Position numbers and translations under genes: made by a program. Shown one piece after another: positions 56,601 through 64,000 of a stretch of 64,000 nucleotides of DNA. A model generated the notes under the pieces. The model saw only the letters and a program-made list of their open reading frames with translations, was not told the origin of the DNA and searched no databases. The stretch is taken from assembly GCA_019802505.1 (NCBI GenBank), contig JAFMOC010000767.1, positions 1 through 64,000 on the forward strand, written 5' to 3'. Each line of letters starts with the position of its first letter. Position 1 is the first letter of the stretch. The DNA comes from Corydoras sp. C115 (taxonomy: Eukaryota > Chordata > Actinopteri > Siluriformes > Callichthyidae).

Positions 56601-59600
56601 GTAACCTATAACTTATACATAAAAAATGTAAAATTAGAAAGAAAATTATTTTAAATAATATTCAAAATAAAAACAATCTGCAACAGTTGGGTTACATTCA
56701 TACATTTACTTACATACATTATCTCCAATTCAGTCTCATCTCTAGAACTTACTTGCTGTAAAGTCATTTGTTTAATAAATCCTAATACATGCTTATTGTC
56801 TTCCAAAATAAAAATAATATAAAAAGTGCAGGGCAGGGGGAAGATATTACAGGTGTGCAATCTGGCAAACTTACATTGTTAACAACACGAGTCTTTAAAT
56901 CTTTAAATATCTGTTGATCTAGCTTTCCAGCAAGTGTGTAAGGATTGGGCTGCAGTCATTCATTCATTCATTATCTTCCGCTTTATCCTATATTAGGGTC
57001 ACTGGGGGCTTCCCCATGCCCATCCAGGGGAGAACGTTTCGGGCGCTGGGCAGATACACCCAGGACAGGGCGCCAATCTATCGCTGGGCACACACTCACT
57101 CACACATACTCACTCTACATGGGGCAATTTGGAGAACTCAATTGACTTCATCCATGTTTTTGGACTGTGGGAGGAAACCGGAGAACCCAGAGGAAACCCA
57201 CGCGGACACGGGGAGAACATTGAAACTCCACCCAGATGGGGATTCAAACCGGGAATCCCTATTGCTGAGAGGCGAACATGCTAACCACTAAGCCACCGTG
57301 CCGCCCGGGCTGCAGTCATTCATTCATTCATTATCTCTCGCTTTATCCTCTATTAGGGTCGCGGTGGGGTTCCCCATGCCCATCCAGGGGAGAACGTCTC
57401 GGGCGCTGGGCAGATAGACCCAGGACAGGGCGCCAATCCATCGCTGGGCACACACTCACTCACACAGACACACTCTATATGGGGCAATTTGGAGAACTCA
57501 ATTGACTTGATCCATGTTTTTGGACTGTGGGAGGAAACCGGAGGAAACCCACGCAGACACGGGGAGAACATGGAAACTCCACCCAGATGGGGATTCAAAC
57601 CGGGAATCCCTATTGCTGAGAGGCGAACGTGCTAACCACTAAGCCACCATGCCGCCCGGGCTGCAGTCAACATTATGAAAATACAGTTCTATGGCTCATG
57701 CCCTTATCCAAAGTGAAAAAAAAGAAAAGTCAGGGTGTGAACTGTGTGATCATAGGTGTGGAGAAATTATTAGAGTTGCGTTGATCTTTTACGGAGTCCA
57801 TTTCTGTAAAATAAGGTTGGCTGAAATTTAGGTGCCTTGGCCATAGCACCAAACCCTAATTCCTCCCTGGGCACTGTATTCAGGGCTGCCCACCAATCCG
57901 GACATGTGTGCTCACCTCACTAGTATTATTTCACTATATTTGTGTGTATTTTACTGCACAGGTGAGTTTAATGTAGAGGACAAATTCCTCTGTGTGTAGG
58001 CAAAATAGATGACTTCATCAAAGCTATTTGATTACTTGCACTTCATCCACCTACTCTTGTTGATCATGAAAAATATATATATATTTTTGTAATAACCGTC
58101 TCCGTCTTTACAAAAGGATTTATATCATATTGTGTGCTTCTGAATCCACAGCATGATTGTTTTATCCACACATCTTAATATTTAGGTGAGGGGATTTTAA
58201 GAGCCACTTAAAAATTTCAGGTTGTCCATTTCGGGTGGGTAGGTAGGTAGGTAGGTAGGTATGTAGTTTTAAAAGATTCAAGAAGTTAGATATTTAATCA
58301 CTAAATGATGTTTTCAGGCACACGGTGGCTTAGTGGTTAGCACATTTACTTCTCAGCACTGGGGATTCTCAGTTCAATTCCCAATCTGGGTGGAGTTTTT
58401 ATGTTGTCCGCGTGGGTTTCCTCTGGGTTCTCCGGTTTCCTCCCACAGTCCAAAACCATGGATCAAGGTCAATTGAATTCTCCCAATTACCTCATATAGT
58501 GTGTGAGTGTGTGCTCAGCGATAGATCGGTGCCCTGTCCTGGGTGTATCTGCCCAGCGCCCGAAACGTTCCCCCCTGGATGGGCATGAGGCACCCCCCCG
58601 CAACCCTAGTTTCGAGGATAAAGCGGAAGATGATGGATGGATGTATGTTTTCACTCAAGCAATACTACATCAAGTTCCACCCTATGCTTTGGTCTTTTAA
58701 TTAAATTAAATTAATATATCTTTGCTAATTATTTAACAAAAATATGAGTTTTAGTAAGGCTTAAGGTATCCAACTTGTATAAAGGTCACACTGATATACA
58801 AAGAAAACACAATGAAAGCACATTATTTTATTTCATATTAGTCTTTACCTCCAAGAGTGTAAAAGGGGAGTTCTTCAATAAAAATATACTGGTTGCACTC
58901 TTCTTCCAGGTCAGGACATCTGACACCAAACTCTTTACCCATGTTATGGGCTCCAGCATAACAGGGATGCTTGTTGATTTTACAATTAGATCATTTAAAA
59001 TAGAAAAAACAGGGATATTCACGCCAAGCTGAAAACACATCAGATTTAACAATTAGCACAAACGGTCAGCATGAGATGCATCTAATGATTAACAGTTCTC
59101 CCACATTTACACAGCTTATTATTCTCACCCGGAGGGCATCGGCTTCCTGTATCCACACTTTGGCTCTGCTAACAGTGTACTCCAATTGTAGACACTTGGG
59201 CAGGTGAGCCTGAACACTGTTTACATCAAGCAGCACTGATTCCAGGGTCTCCAATTTGTGGAAAGGTCTGCAGATAAAATAGTTAAAATATAAACATTTA
59301 AAAATATTAAATTTAACTTTACAAGTTTTTTAAAGAATTAATTAATAAACATAAACCACCATAAACAAAAGCACTGATGCCTAGTTTCATGGAATGTTTT
59401 AAACAGCACACAAAAGCTTTAGTTTTACTACACTGCAATTTTTAGAATTGAATTTAAGCAAAGTTTTTTAAAAAATGGCTTGACTTGCAAATAAAAAATA
59501 TTTCTTTTATTTTTAAGTATTTTATTTTGATGATTACCACCAACACTAACCTGGCAGTTAGCATGCTATGTGCTTTCTCCTCAAAGTGCTCACAAACAGT

Positions 59601-59906
59601 GAGCAGCTCCTGTAACTCTGCCATGGTCTTTTCCACGTGAACATGTGGCTCTAAGCCCACTCCTTGGTCTATCAGCTTTCTCATGCACTCCAAATTGAGG
59701 GTGTTTGGCTGTCCTCTGGCTTGTTTCACAACTTCCACCCACCGTGCTTGCTCTAGTCGCTGTCTGAGAACAGCTAGTGAAGGTAAATCCACCTCTAGCT
59801 CTGAGCCCACATCCAGCACACTCTGTAAATCTGATGAACTGGGCATTTCCATGGCCAGTAGATCTGAACTCTGCTTTTGGAACTGTATCACCTGACCCAG
59901 CAAAGC
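46854..59906 (-). CDS. kdm5b: Lysine-specific demethylase 5B-like, C-terminal part (partial)
   Basis: Nuclear enzyme that removes methyl groups from histone H3 lysine 4. Exons on the minus strand: 59551-59906, 59129-59267, 58849-59028, 56207-56359, 55702-56094, 55522-55612, 55238-55440, 54679-54915, 46854-46988. Borders are AG/GT and phases agree, giving 628 codons plus TAA. The first three exons are the PLU-1 region (MKKLID-like RKLIDQGVGLEPHVHVEK, KNSPFTLLEVLCPR). PHD2 is in the fifth (CLCHTVPAGPMLQCELC ... CPLCTR, then VRLPEGDALRFVIERT). The protein ends with PHD3 (CSAEQCQQPEGNE joined to VNWVQCDGICNQWFHQVCVG). KDM5C lacks PHD3, and CNQWFHQVCVG fits KDM5B better than KDM5A. JmjN, ARID, PHD1, JmjC and C5HC2 parts are not in the window. 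Paralogue assignment is moderate. Confidence 0.88.
47183..48126 (+). pseudogene. LINE ORF1: coiled coil plus SGNH/GDSL-type esterase
   Basis: The first 35 residues form a short heptad-like helix (LTEKISVLEERIRVLEQG). A basic, serine-rich linker follows, then an esterase domain with IVIHVGTNDIR (the G-x-N-D block) and, after one frameshift near 47790, WDGIHPSREGAALM (the D-x-x-H catalytic block). Such esterase-bearing ORF1 proteins are known from CR1/L2 LINEs including zebrafish L2. One frameshift and a decayed start leave it non-functional. Confidence 0.8.
48126..51053 (+). pseudogene. LINE ORF2: endonuclease and reverse transcriptase, interrupted
   Basis: Endonuclease: LGLLNIRSLSSKSALVQEI and LTETCL in the first frame, then after a frameshift at about 48235 a 321-codon ORF (48212-49177) with LIVGDFNVHFENP, HTLDLVLSHV and ISDHYLITYD. 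RT: 49644-50042 with FQSGFRYHHSTETALIKV and LLDLSAAFDTIDH; the catalytic YADD box is deleted. 50060-50456 and 50643-51053 carry the remainder, split by the SINE. Multiple stops. Confidence 0.85.
50457..50652 (+). mobile_element. tRNA-derived SINE (family 2), nested in the L2 LINE
   Basis: 196 bp. The head is tRNA-like (ggtagctcagtggttagggc and ggttcaaatccc as A and B boxes). The tail gtaagtcgctttggataaaa is shared with family B L2 LINEs. Flanked by gtaaatt at 50450-50456 and 50653-50659; the sister LINE at 264-2201 has this site uninterrupted. Confidence 0.92.
51758..52379. other. Intronic sequence of kdm5b, no gene recognised
   Basis: About 620 bp with decayed repeat character; a short SINE scrap (ggatgggcatggggaatt) is near 52197. 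Confidence 0.5.
52380..52640 (+). mobile_element. Tc1-like DDE remnant and 3' end
   Basis: Decayed frames around 52440-52510 keep the order of the PDLNPIEHLW-type block, and the end caatattaggtagtcatatt parallels the end of a common fish Tc1 family. Many stops. Confidence 0.5.
52651..54202 (-). mobile_element. Tc1/mariner transposon with complete ends
   Basis: 1552 bp bounded by inverted repeats (cagttgtgttcaaaataata and its complement) and TA on both sides. The minus-strand transposase is in pieces: RSRHCSEEQRTLIKKLIGE (HTH), FFLGPSALDSEFKPQYTLK, ASIMIWACFSYYGAGPIYR, and WSAQSPDLNPIENLWGDIKD. A T-rich segment with ttta repeats (53550-53602) and a local duplication near 53460-53535 disrupt it. 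Confidence 0.9.
54203..54678. other. Intronic AT-rich sequence of kdm5b
   Basis: No coding or repeat family recognised. Confidence 0.5.
56959..57306 (-). mobile_element. SINE family 1, first of a tandem pair
   Basis: 348 bp in reverse. Preceded by gggctgcagtca (56947-56958) and followed by the same word (57307-57318). Confidence 0.93.
57319..57657 (-). mobile_element. SINE family 1, second of a tandem pair
   Basis: 339 bp in reverse, ending at a third gggctgcagtca (57658-57669). Differs from its neighbour by an 11-bp deletion after gaggaaaccgga and by several substitutions. Confidence 0.93.
57670..58307. other. Intronic sequence of kdm5b
   Basis: No exon recognised. The part around 57800-57900 resembles a decayed repeat. 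A short run of ggta repeats lies at 58238-58260. Confidence 0.5.
58317..58644 (+). mobile_element. SINE family 1
   Basis: 328 bp forward with some deletions, flanked by atgttttca at 58308-58316 and 58645-58653. Lies in an intron of kdm5b. Confidence 0.88.
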
Positions 59907-59939
59907 CTGAGAAATGAAGGAAATGTAAATGTAAAAATC

Positions 59940-59943
<4 letters not shown>

Positions 59944-59995
<52 letters not shown>
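59944..59995. repeat. (TA)n microsatellite
   Basis: About 26 TA units, 38 bp before the first kdm5b exon seen here (on the minus strand, within its acceptor-side intron). A shorter TG-rich part follows. Confidence 0.95.
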
Positions 59996-59998
<3 letters not shown>

Positions 59999-60929
59999 CG
60001 TGTGTGTATATATGTGTGTGTACACACAATGTAACTTAATCTTATTTACTACTTTGCTAGGCTACACAGAAATTATTAAAGAGGATTACATTGTTGACTT
60101 GTATGAGGTAGTAATAATTTGCCTTGTTCAGACCCTGAAGTGGAAAAGAGGTGTTATATTTTAAAAGAATTCATAAGTAAAAGAAATTTAGATATATTTA
60201 GGTGCATTAAAACAATATAAATGATTGTTTTATTTATGAGAATATTTAAATATGATGTATATCAATAAAAACATGATGGCTAGTAATTTAAGAAGACGCA
60301 AATTGTAACAATAATTCATGGCTTTAATCAGCTAACTGAGTAATTAGGAGCAAAAAGCAGAGTACAGGTACAAATTGGTTTTAAAATTAAGAAATTATGA
60401 AAATTAGCCTGGCTATATTTTAAAAAGTTAGCAACTCTGGAAGCTAAACAGGGTGGGGAGTCTTTTCACTAACATCCTTCGATGTGCTATGGCCTTGAAT
60501 CTAATACTTTACCACCAATGTCCTGCTCTGTTAAAAAATTATTAGCAATTATTAAAAAAAAAACAGCTTAAGGTATTTGTTCATGTATTTTTAATAACCA
60601 TATTATTTCTTTCCATTTCTATTATGATAATACTTCACATTTAATGGATGTATTTACCCTATTTATTGTATGCAATGATAAAAATAGTTTTTAAAAAATA
60701 ATTGCCATAACATTTTCTAGCTTATTAAGCATCTTCTTTTCTCCCACCAATTGCACTGGGTCAAAGGGTTCATACAGGACAGAGCTGGCCTGTCAGCATT
60801 AGTGATGCTACTGCCTCAGAAAACCACTCCATAAAATATGGCTGATGTCACATCACTGTCAAAAAAGGTCATAAGGAGTGACCACTGCACCCCAAATTAT
60901 CTTAATCTTCATAAAGGTTGTGCTACCAA
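59996..60929. other. Intronic or intergenic sequence; small 5S rRNA-like scrap
   Basis: No exon recognised. At about 60430-60460 ctctggaagctaaacagggt resembles the internal control region of 5S rRNA, and may come from a 5S-derived SINE. Confidence 0.4.
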
Positions 60930-60934
60930 GTAGG

Positions 60935-61130
60935 TTGAAATACTAAAATACTTTTGTCCGGGCCATTTTTGGACTTTTTTTTTCATTCTCTTTTGTGTTT
61001 TTTCATTGCAAGCAAAATAAATGAAGATATTAATATCAAAGCATATGTGATTGCAATCATTTACTGGAAGAAATTGAGTATTATCTGACAGAATCGCAGG
61101 GATGCCAATACTTTTGGCCAGCACTTTAGA
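60935..61130. mobile_element. Tc1-like terminal fragment
   Basis: The segment ending gatgccaatacttttggcca and gcacttt resembles the end of a common Tc1 inverted repeat. The other end is not found. Confidence 0.5.
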
Positions 61131-61189
61131 AGTGTCCACCATGTCAATGTCCATTCCCTGGATGTTCACTAGTGTTATTGTTCACAGTT

Positions 61190-61806
61190 ACTACAAGCAT
61201 CCAACAGAAGCCCTGCATGCAGAATTCTGCAGAATCCTGCCTAAAGTCCAAAGAAAAATCCCAACCATCCCCAAATTATAAATATACAATAAAGGTGAAA
61301 AGTCAAGTCCCATAGAAACATTACAATTTAAAGCACTACAGAACCAACAACAGATCTCCAAACAAAGTCCCCTCAGCCAGCTGATCCTCAGACTCTCTGA
61401 CCCTCAAGCCAGTTCTACCTCAAGCCAGAAATGCGCTACCCAGCAACTCCCAACCATCCAAATACCAACCTGCTCACTACTAACAGTAAAAACTGGTATC
61501 TAAAACACTGAGGATGAGACAGAGATGCAATTCCCTCTTCACTGTCCAAAATTTTAGTTTATAATTTAATTTATAATTTAAATATATTTAAAATTTGAGA
61601 CCGTTTTACATACAAATTTAATCAGCTGATCCCAAATTACCAAACACAGAATTGGAGCAATTACAAATTATAATTAGGAGAGGGGCACACAGCGCCCCTC
61701 GCTGCTCAGTATGTATCAACACATCCTCTCCTGAGAGACAGTGGGTAACACAGACACTTTACATAATGCTTGGCAATATAATATTGTTATACATAAAGAC
61801 ATTTGA
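61190..61806 (+). mobile_element. Decayed LINE 3' part
   Basis: In one frame PIETLQFKALQNQQQISKQS, then LILRLSDPQ and TEDETEMQFPLHCPKF recall the C-terminal end of a fish LINE ORF2. The 3' end gaataaagctactttgaatc followed by ttgaat fits a LINE tail. The clade is not certain. Confidence 0.5.
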
Positions 61807-62073
61807 ATAAAGCTACTTTGAATCTTGAATATAGAAAAAGAGGGTGGCTTTTACATCATGGATCTTCCTCATTATCTCTTTTTGCACATTTATCTCCTGC
61901 CCTGATTTAAAATCCCTTTTTTTTTCTTCAGCCAAGCTTTTATATCAGGGTTGATCAATTGTTTGTTGATGGAGAAACACCAAATAGGTGTTTGTGTTTT
62001 AGTGGGTATAGTGTTCACAGAGAAATTTATGTAGCCTGTGATGCAGTGCATGAGATTATACAGTACTTTCTAT

Positions 62074-62437
62074 TAGGGCTGTATTCATCTAAAGATTTTC
62101 ATAGTCGAATCTGATTCGTCAGATTTTCCCTATAGTCGACTGATAGTCGAATCAGTTTAAAATATATATATATATATTTTATATTTTACTTGTTTTTCTA
62201 ACAAAAGAAAACCTTTTTTTTTGTTTTTCTTTTTTTTCTAGAAATTAGGATGATTTTATTTGACAAAAGGCTATATATATAACGAAAACAAAGACATTTC
62301 ATGTAAAAACTAATGCTTAGCAGCAGCCATGGGCACCCCCATGTGGTCAAAATGGTACATTCGACTATGAGGTTCATAGTCGACTACGGTTCTCCGAATC
62401 GAATCGTCGAATCAGCGAATATTGCAGCTCACCCCTA
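62074..62437 (-). mobile_element. hAT-type MITE copy 2
   Basis: 364 bp, TAGGGCTG...CACCCCTA, flanked by ctttctat at 62066-62073 and 62438-62445. Reverse-complementary to the copy at 11342-11759 over nearly its whole length, with internal length differences. Confidence 0.92.
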
Positions 62438-62768
62438 CTTTCTATACAGATGAATCAAAACAGTCTTTTAATACAGCTTTTATTCCTCAGACCTTTTCTT
62501 CACTGTGCAGGTGACTGCTGGTTCTCTGTATACAAGGGGTTTATACACAGATAAACCAGGTCCAGGTTGTGATCGGATCTGATCTTGTAACAGTTTGTAG
62601 TTAAATGCAACAGCATTAATGACCACAAGTACTGAATTTAATATAAAGTACACTGTGATGACCGTAAAAGCATTGCGATTCAAAAATCATGACATGGTGT
62701 GAAAACATTCCCATAATGTTGGGCCCATTGATCACTTATTAGGTATTCTAAATCAAAATGAATATATA
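62438..62768. other. Unassigned interval
   Basis: About 330 bp. No exon or repeat recognised. Confidence 0.45.
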
Positions 62769-64000
62769 CAGTGGTGTGAAACAGTGTTTGCCCCCTTCCT
62801 CATTTCCTGTTTTTTTGCATGTTTGTCACACTTAAGTGTTTTGGAACATCAAACCAATTTAAACAGTAGTCAAGGACAACACAAGTAAACACAAAATGCA
62901 ATTTGTAAATGAAGGTGTTTATTATTAAAGGAGAAAAAAAATCCAAACCATCATGGCCCTGTGTGAAAAAGTGATTGCCCCCTCGTTAAAACATACTATT
63001 TTTAGTATTTAAAAACATACTGTTTTTAACACCTGAGTTCAATTTCTCTAGCCACACCCAGGCCTGATTATTGCCACACCTGTTTTCAATCAAGACATCA
63101 CTTAAATAGGAGCTGCCTGACTCAGTAAAGTCCACCAAATGATCCTTAAAAGCTACACATCATGCCGAGATCCAAAGAAATTCAGGAACAATTGAGAAAT
63201 AAAGTAATTGAGATCTATCAGTCTGGAAAGGGTTATAAAGCCATTTCCAAAGCTTTGGGAATCCAGCGAACCACAGTGAGGGCCATTATCCACAAATGGC
63301 GAAGACATGGAACAGTGGTGAACCTTCCCAGGAGTGGCCGGCCGCCCAAAATTACCCCAAGAACGCAGCGATGACTCATCCAAGAGGTCACAAAAGACCC
63401 AACAACAACGTCCAAAGAACTGCAGGCCTCACTTGCCTTAGTTAAGGTCAACGTTCATGCCTCCACCATCAGAAAAAGACTGGGCAAAAATGGCCTGCAT
63501 GGCAGAGTTCCAAGAAGAAAACCACTGCTGAGCAAAAAGAACATTAAAGCTATTTTTCCAAAACACATCTTGATGATCCCCAACACTTTTGGGAAAACAT
63601 TCTGTGGACCGATGAGACAAAAATGGAACTCTTTGGAAGGTGTGTGTCCCATTTACATCTGGCGTAAATGGAACACTGCATTTCAGAAAAAGAACATTAT
63701 ACCAACAGTAAAATATGGTGGTGGTAGTGTGATGGTCTGGGGCTGTTTTGCTGCGGCAGGACCTGGGAGATTTGCTGTGATAAATAGAACTATGAATTCT
63801 GCTGTCTACCAAAAGATCCTGAAGGAGAATGTCCGACCATCTGTTCGTGAACTCAAGCTGAAACGAACTTGGGTTCTACAGCAGGACAATGATCCTAAAC
63901 ACACCAGCAAGTCCACCACTGAATGGTTGAAGAAAAACAAAATGAAGACTTTGGAGTGGCCTAGCCAAAGTCCTGACCTGAATCCTATTGAGATGTTGTT
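62769..64000 (+). mobile_element. Tc1/mariner transposon, cut by the window end
   Basis: Starts after TA with cagtggtgtgaaacagtgtt, the left inverted repeat. The transposase begins at 63162 and is still running at 64000, so the right end is outside the window. Confidence 0.9.
63162..64000 (+). pseudogene. Tc1-like transposase, partial
   Basis: Starts MPRSKEIQEQLRNKVIEIYQ and has two HTH motifs (GYKAISKALGIQRTTVRAII; then STIRKRLGKNGLHGR) separated by the GRPPKITPR linker. A TGA interrupts it at 63372. The DDE domain follows: IPTVKYGGGSVMVWGCFAAA, VLQQDNDPKHTSKSTTEW and WPSQSPDLNPIEMLL at the window edge. Frameshifts near 63570-63660 remove the first catalytic block in frame. Well preserved overall, so a fairly young copy. 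Confidence 0.88.

Noticed and set aside
60430..60460. A 5S rRNA gene
   Set aside because: Only about 20-30 bp resemble the internal control region; the rest is missing.
60000..64000. Upstream kdm5b exons (JmjC, C5HC2)
   Set aside because: I looked for JmjC and C5HC2 motifs on the minus strand and saw none; the region holds only transposons and AT-rich sequence.

Overview
The window is nuclear DNA from a bony fish, almost certainly a teleost. It carries two vertebrate protein genes with ordinary GT-AG introns, in a background dominated by fish-type transposable elements: L2-clade LINEs, a Rex3-like RTE element, Tc1/mariner transposons, hAT MITEs, Ty3/gypsy and BEL/Pao LTR elements, and tRNA-derived SINEs. 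The order or species cannot be fixed from the sequence alone.

Layout. 1-3000: a tandem repeat of about 158 bp, split by a 5'-truncated L2 LINE. 3150-3720: remnant of a gene resembling a multicopy teleost SAMD3-like family. 3751-6358: a 3'-truncated gypsy element. 6901-9012: a Rex3-like LINE with target-site duplications. 9167-9603: a solo LTR. 9834-13794: three insertions inside one another, namely a plus-strand non-autonomous LTR element, a minus-strand non-autonomous LTR element inside its 3' LTR, and a hAT MITE inside an LTR of the second. Each level has its own target-site duplication. 14100-20600: SINEs, AT repeats and intron 1 of rbm39.

Gene 1 is rbm39 on the plus strand: a probable non-coding first exon ending at 16581, then 15 coding exons from 20970 to 30800 that join in a consistent phase into 528 codons. 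Intron 2 holds a 61-nt cassette exon that would create an immediate stop if included (a poison exon candidate). Gene 2 is the C-terminal part of a KDM5-family histone demethylase, best matched to kdm5b, on the minus strand from 59906 down to 46854. Nine exons cover most of the PLU-1 region, PHD2 and PHD3; the 5' half lies beyond 64000 or elsewhere. The two genes converge, and the roughly 15 kb between their 3' ends is mostly transposons, including a BEL/Pao element at 40064-45876. The last kdm5b intron (7.7 kb) has absorbed a long L2 LINE, itself carrying a SINE, and a 1.55-kb Tc1 element.

One SINE family of about 345 bp occurs at least 17 times. Its 3' end resembles the tail of the Rex3-like LINE, suggesting that LINE is its mobilising partner. 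A second SINE shares its 3' tail with the L2 copies. Two places carry two SINEs in tandem with three copies of the target-site duplication. I found no prokaryotic genes, CRISPR arrays or operons. The observations most worth a second look are the two related non-autonomous LTR elements with repeat-protein ORFs, the tandem SINE pairs, and the rbm39 cassette exons.
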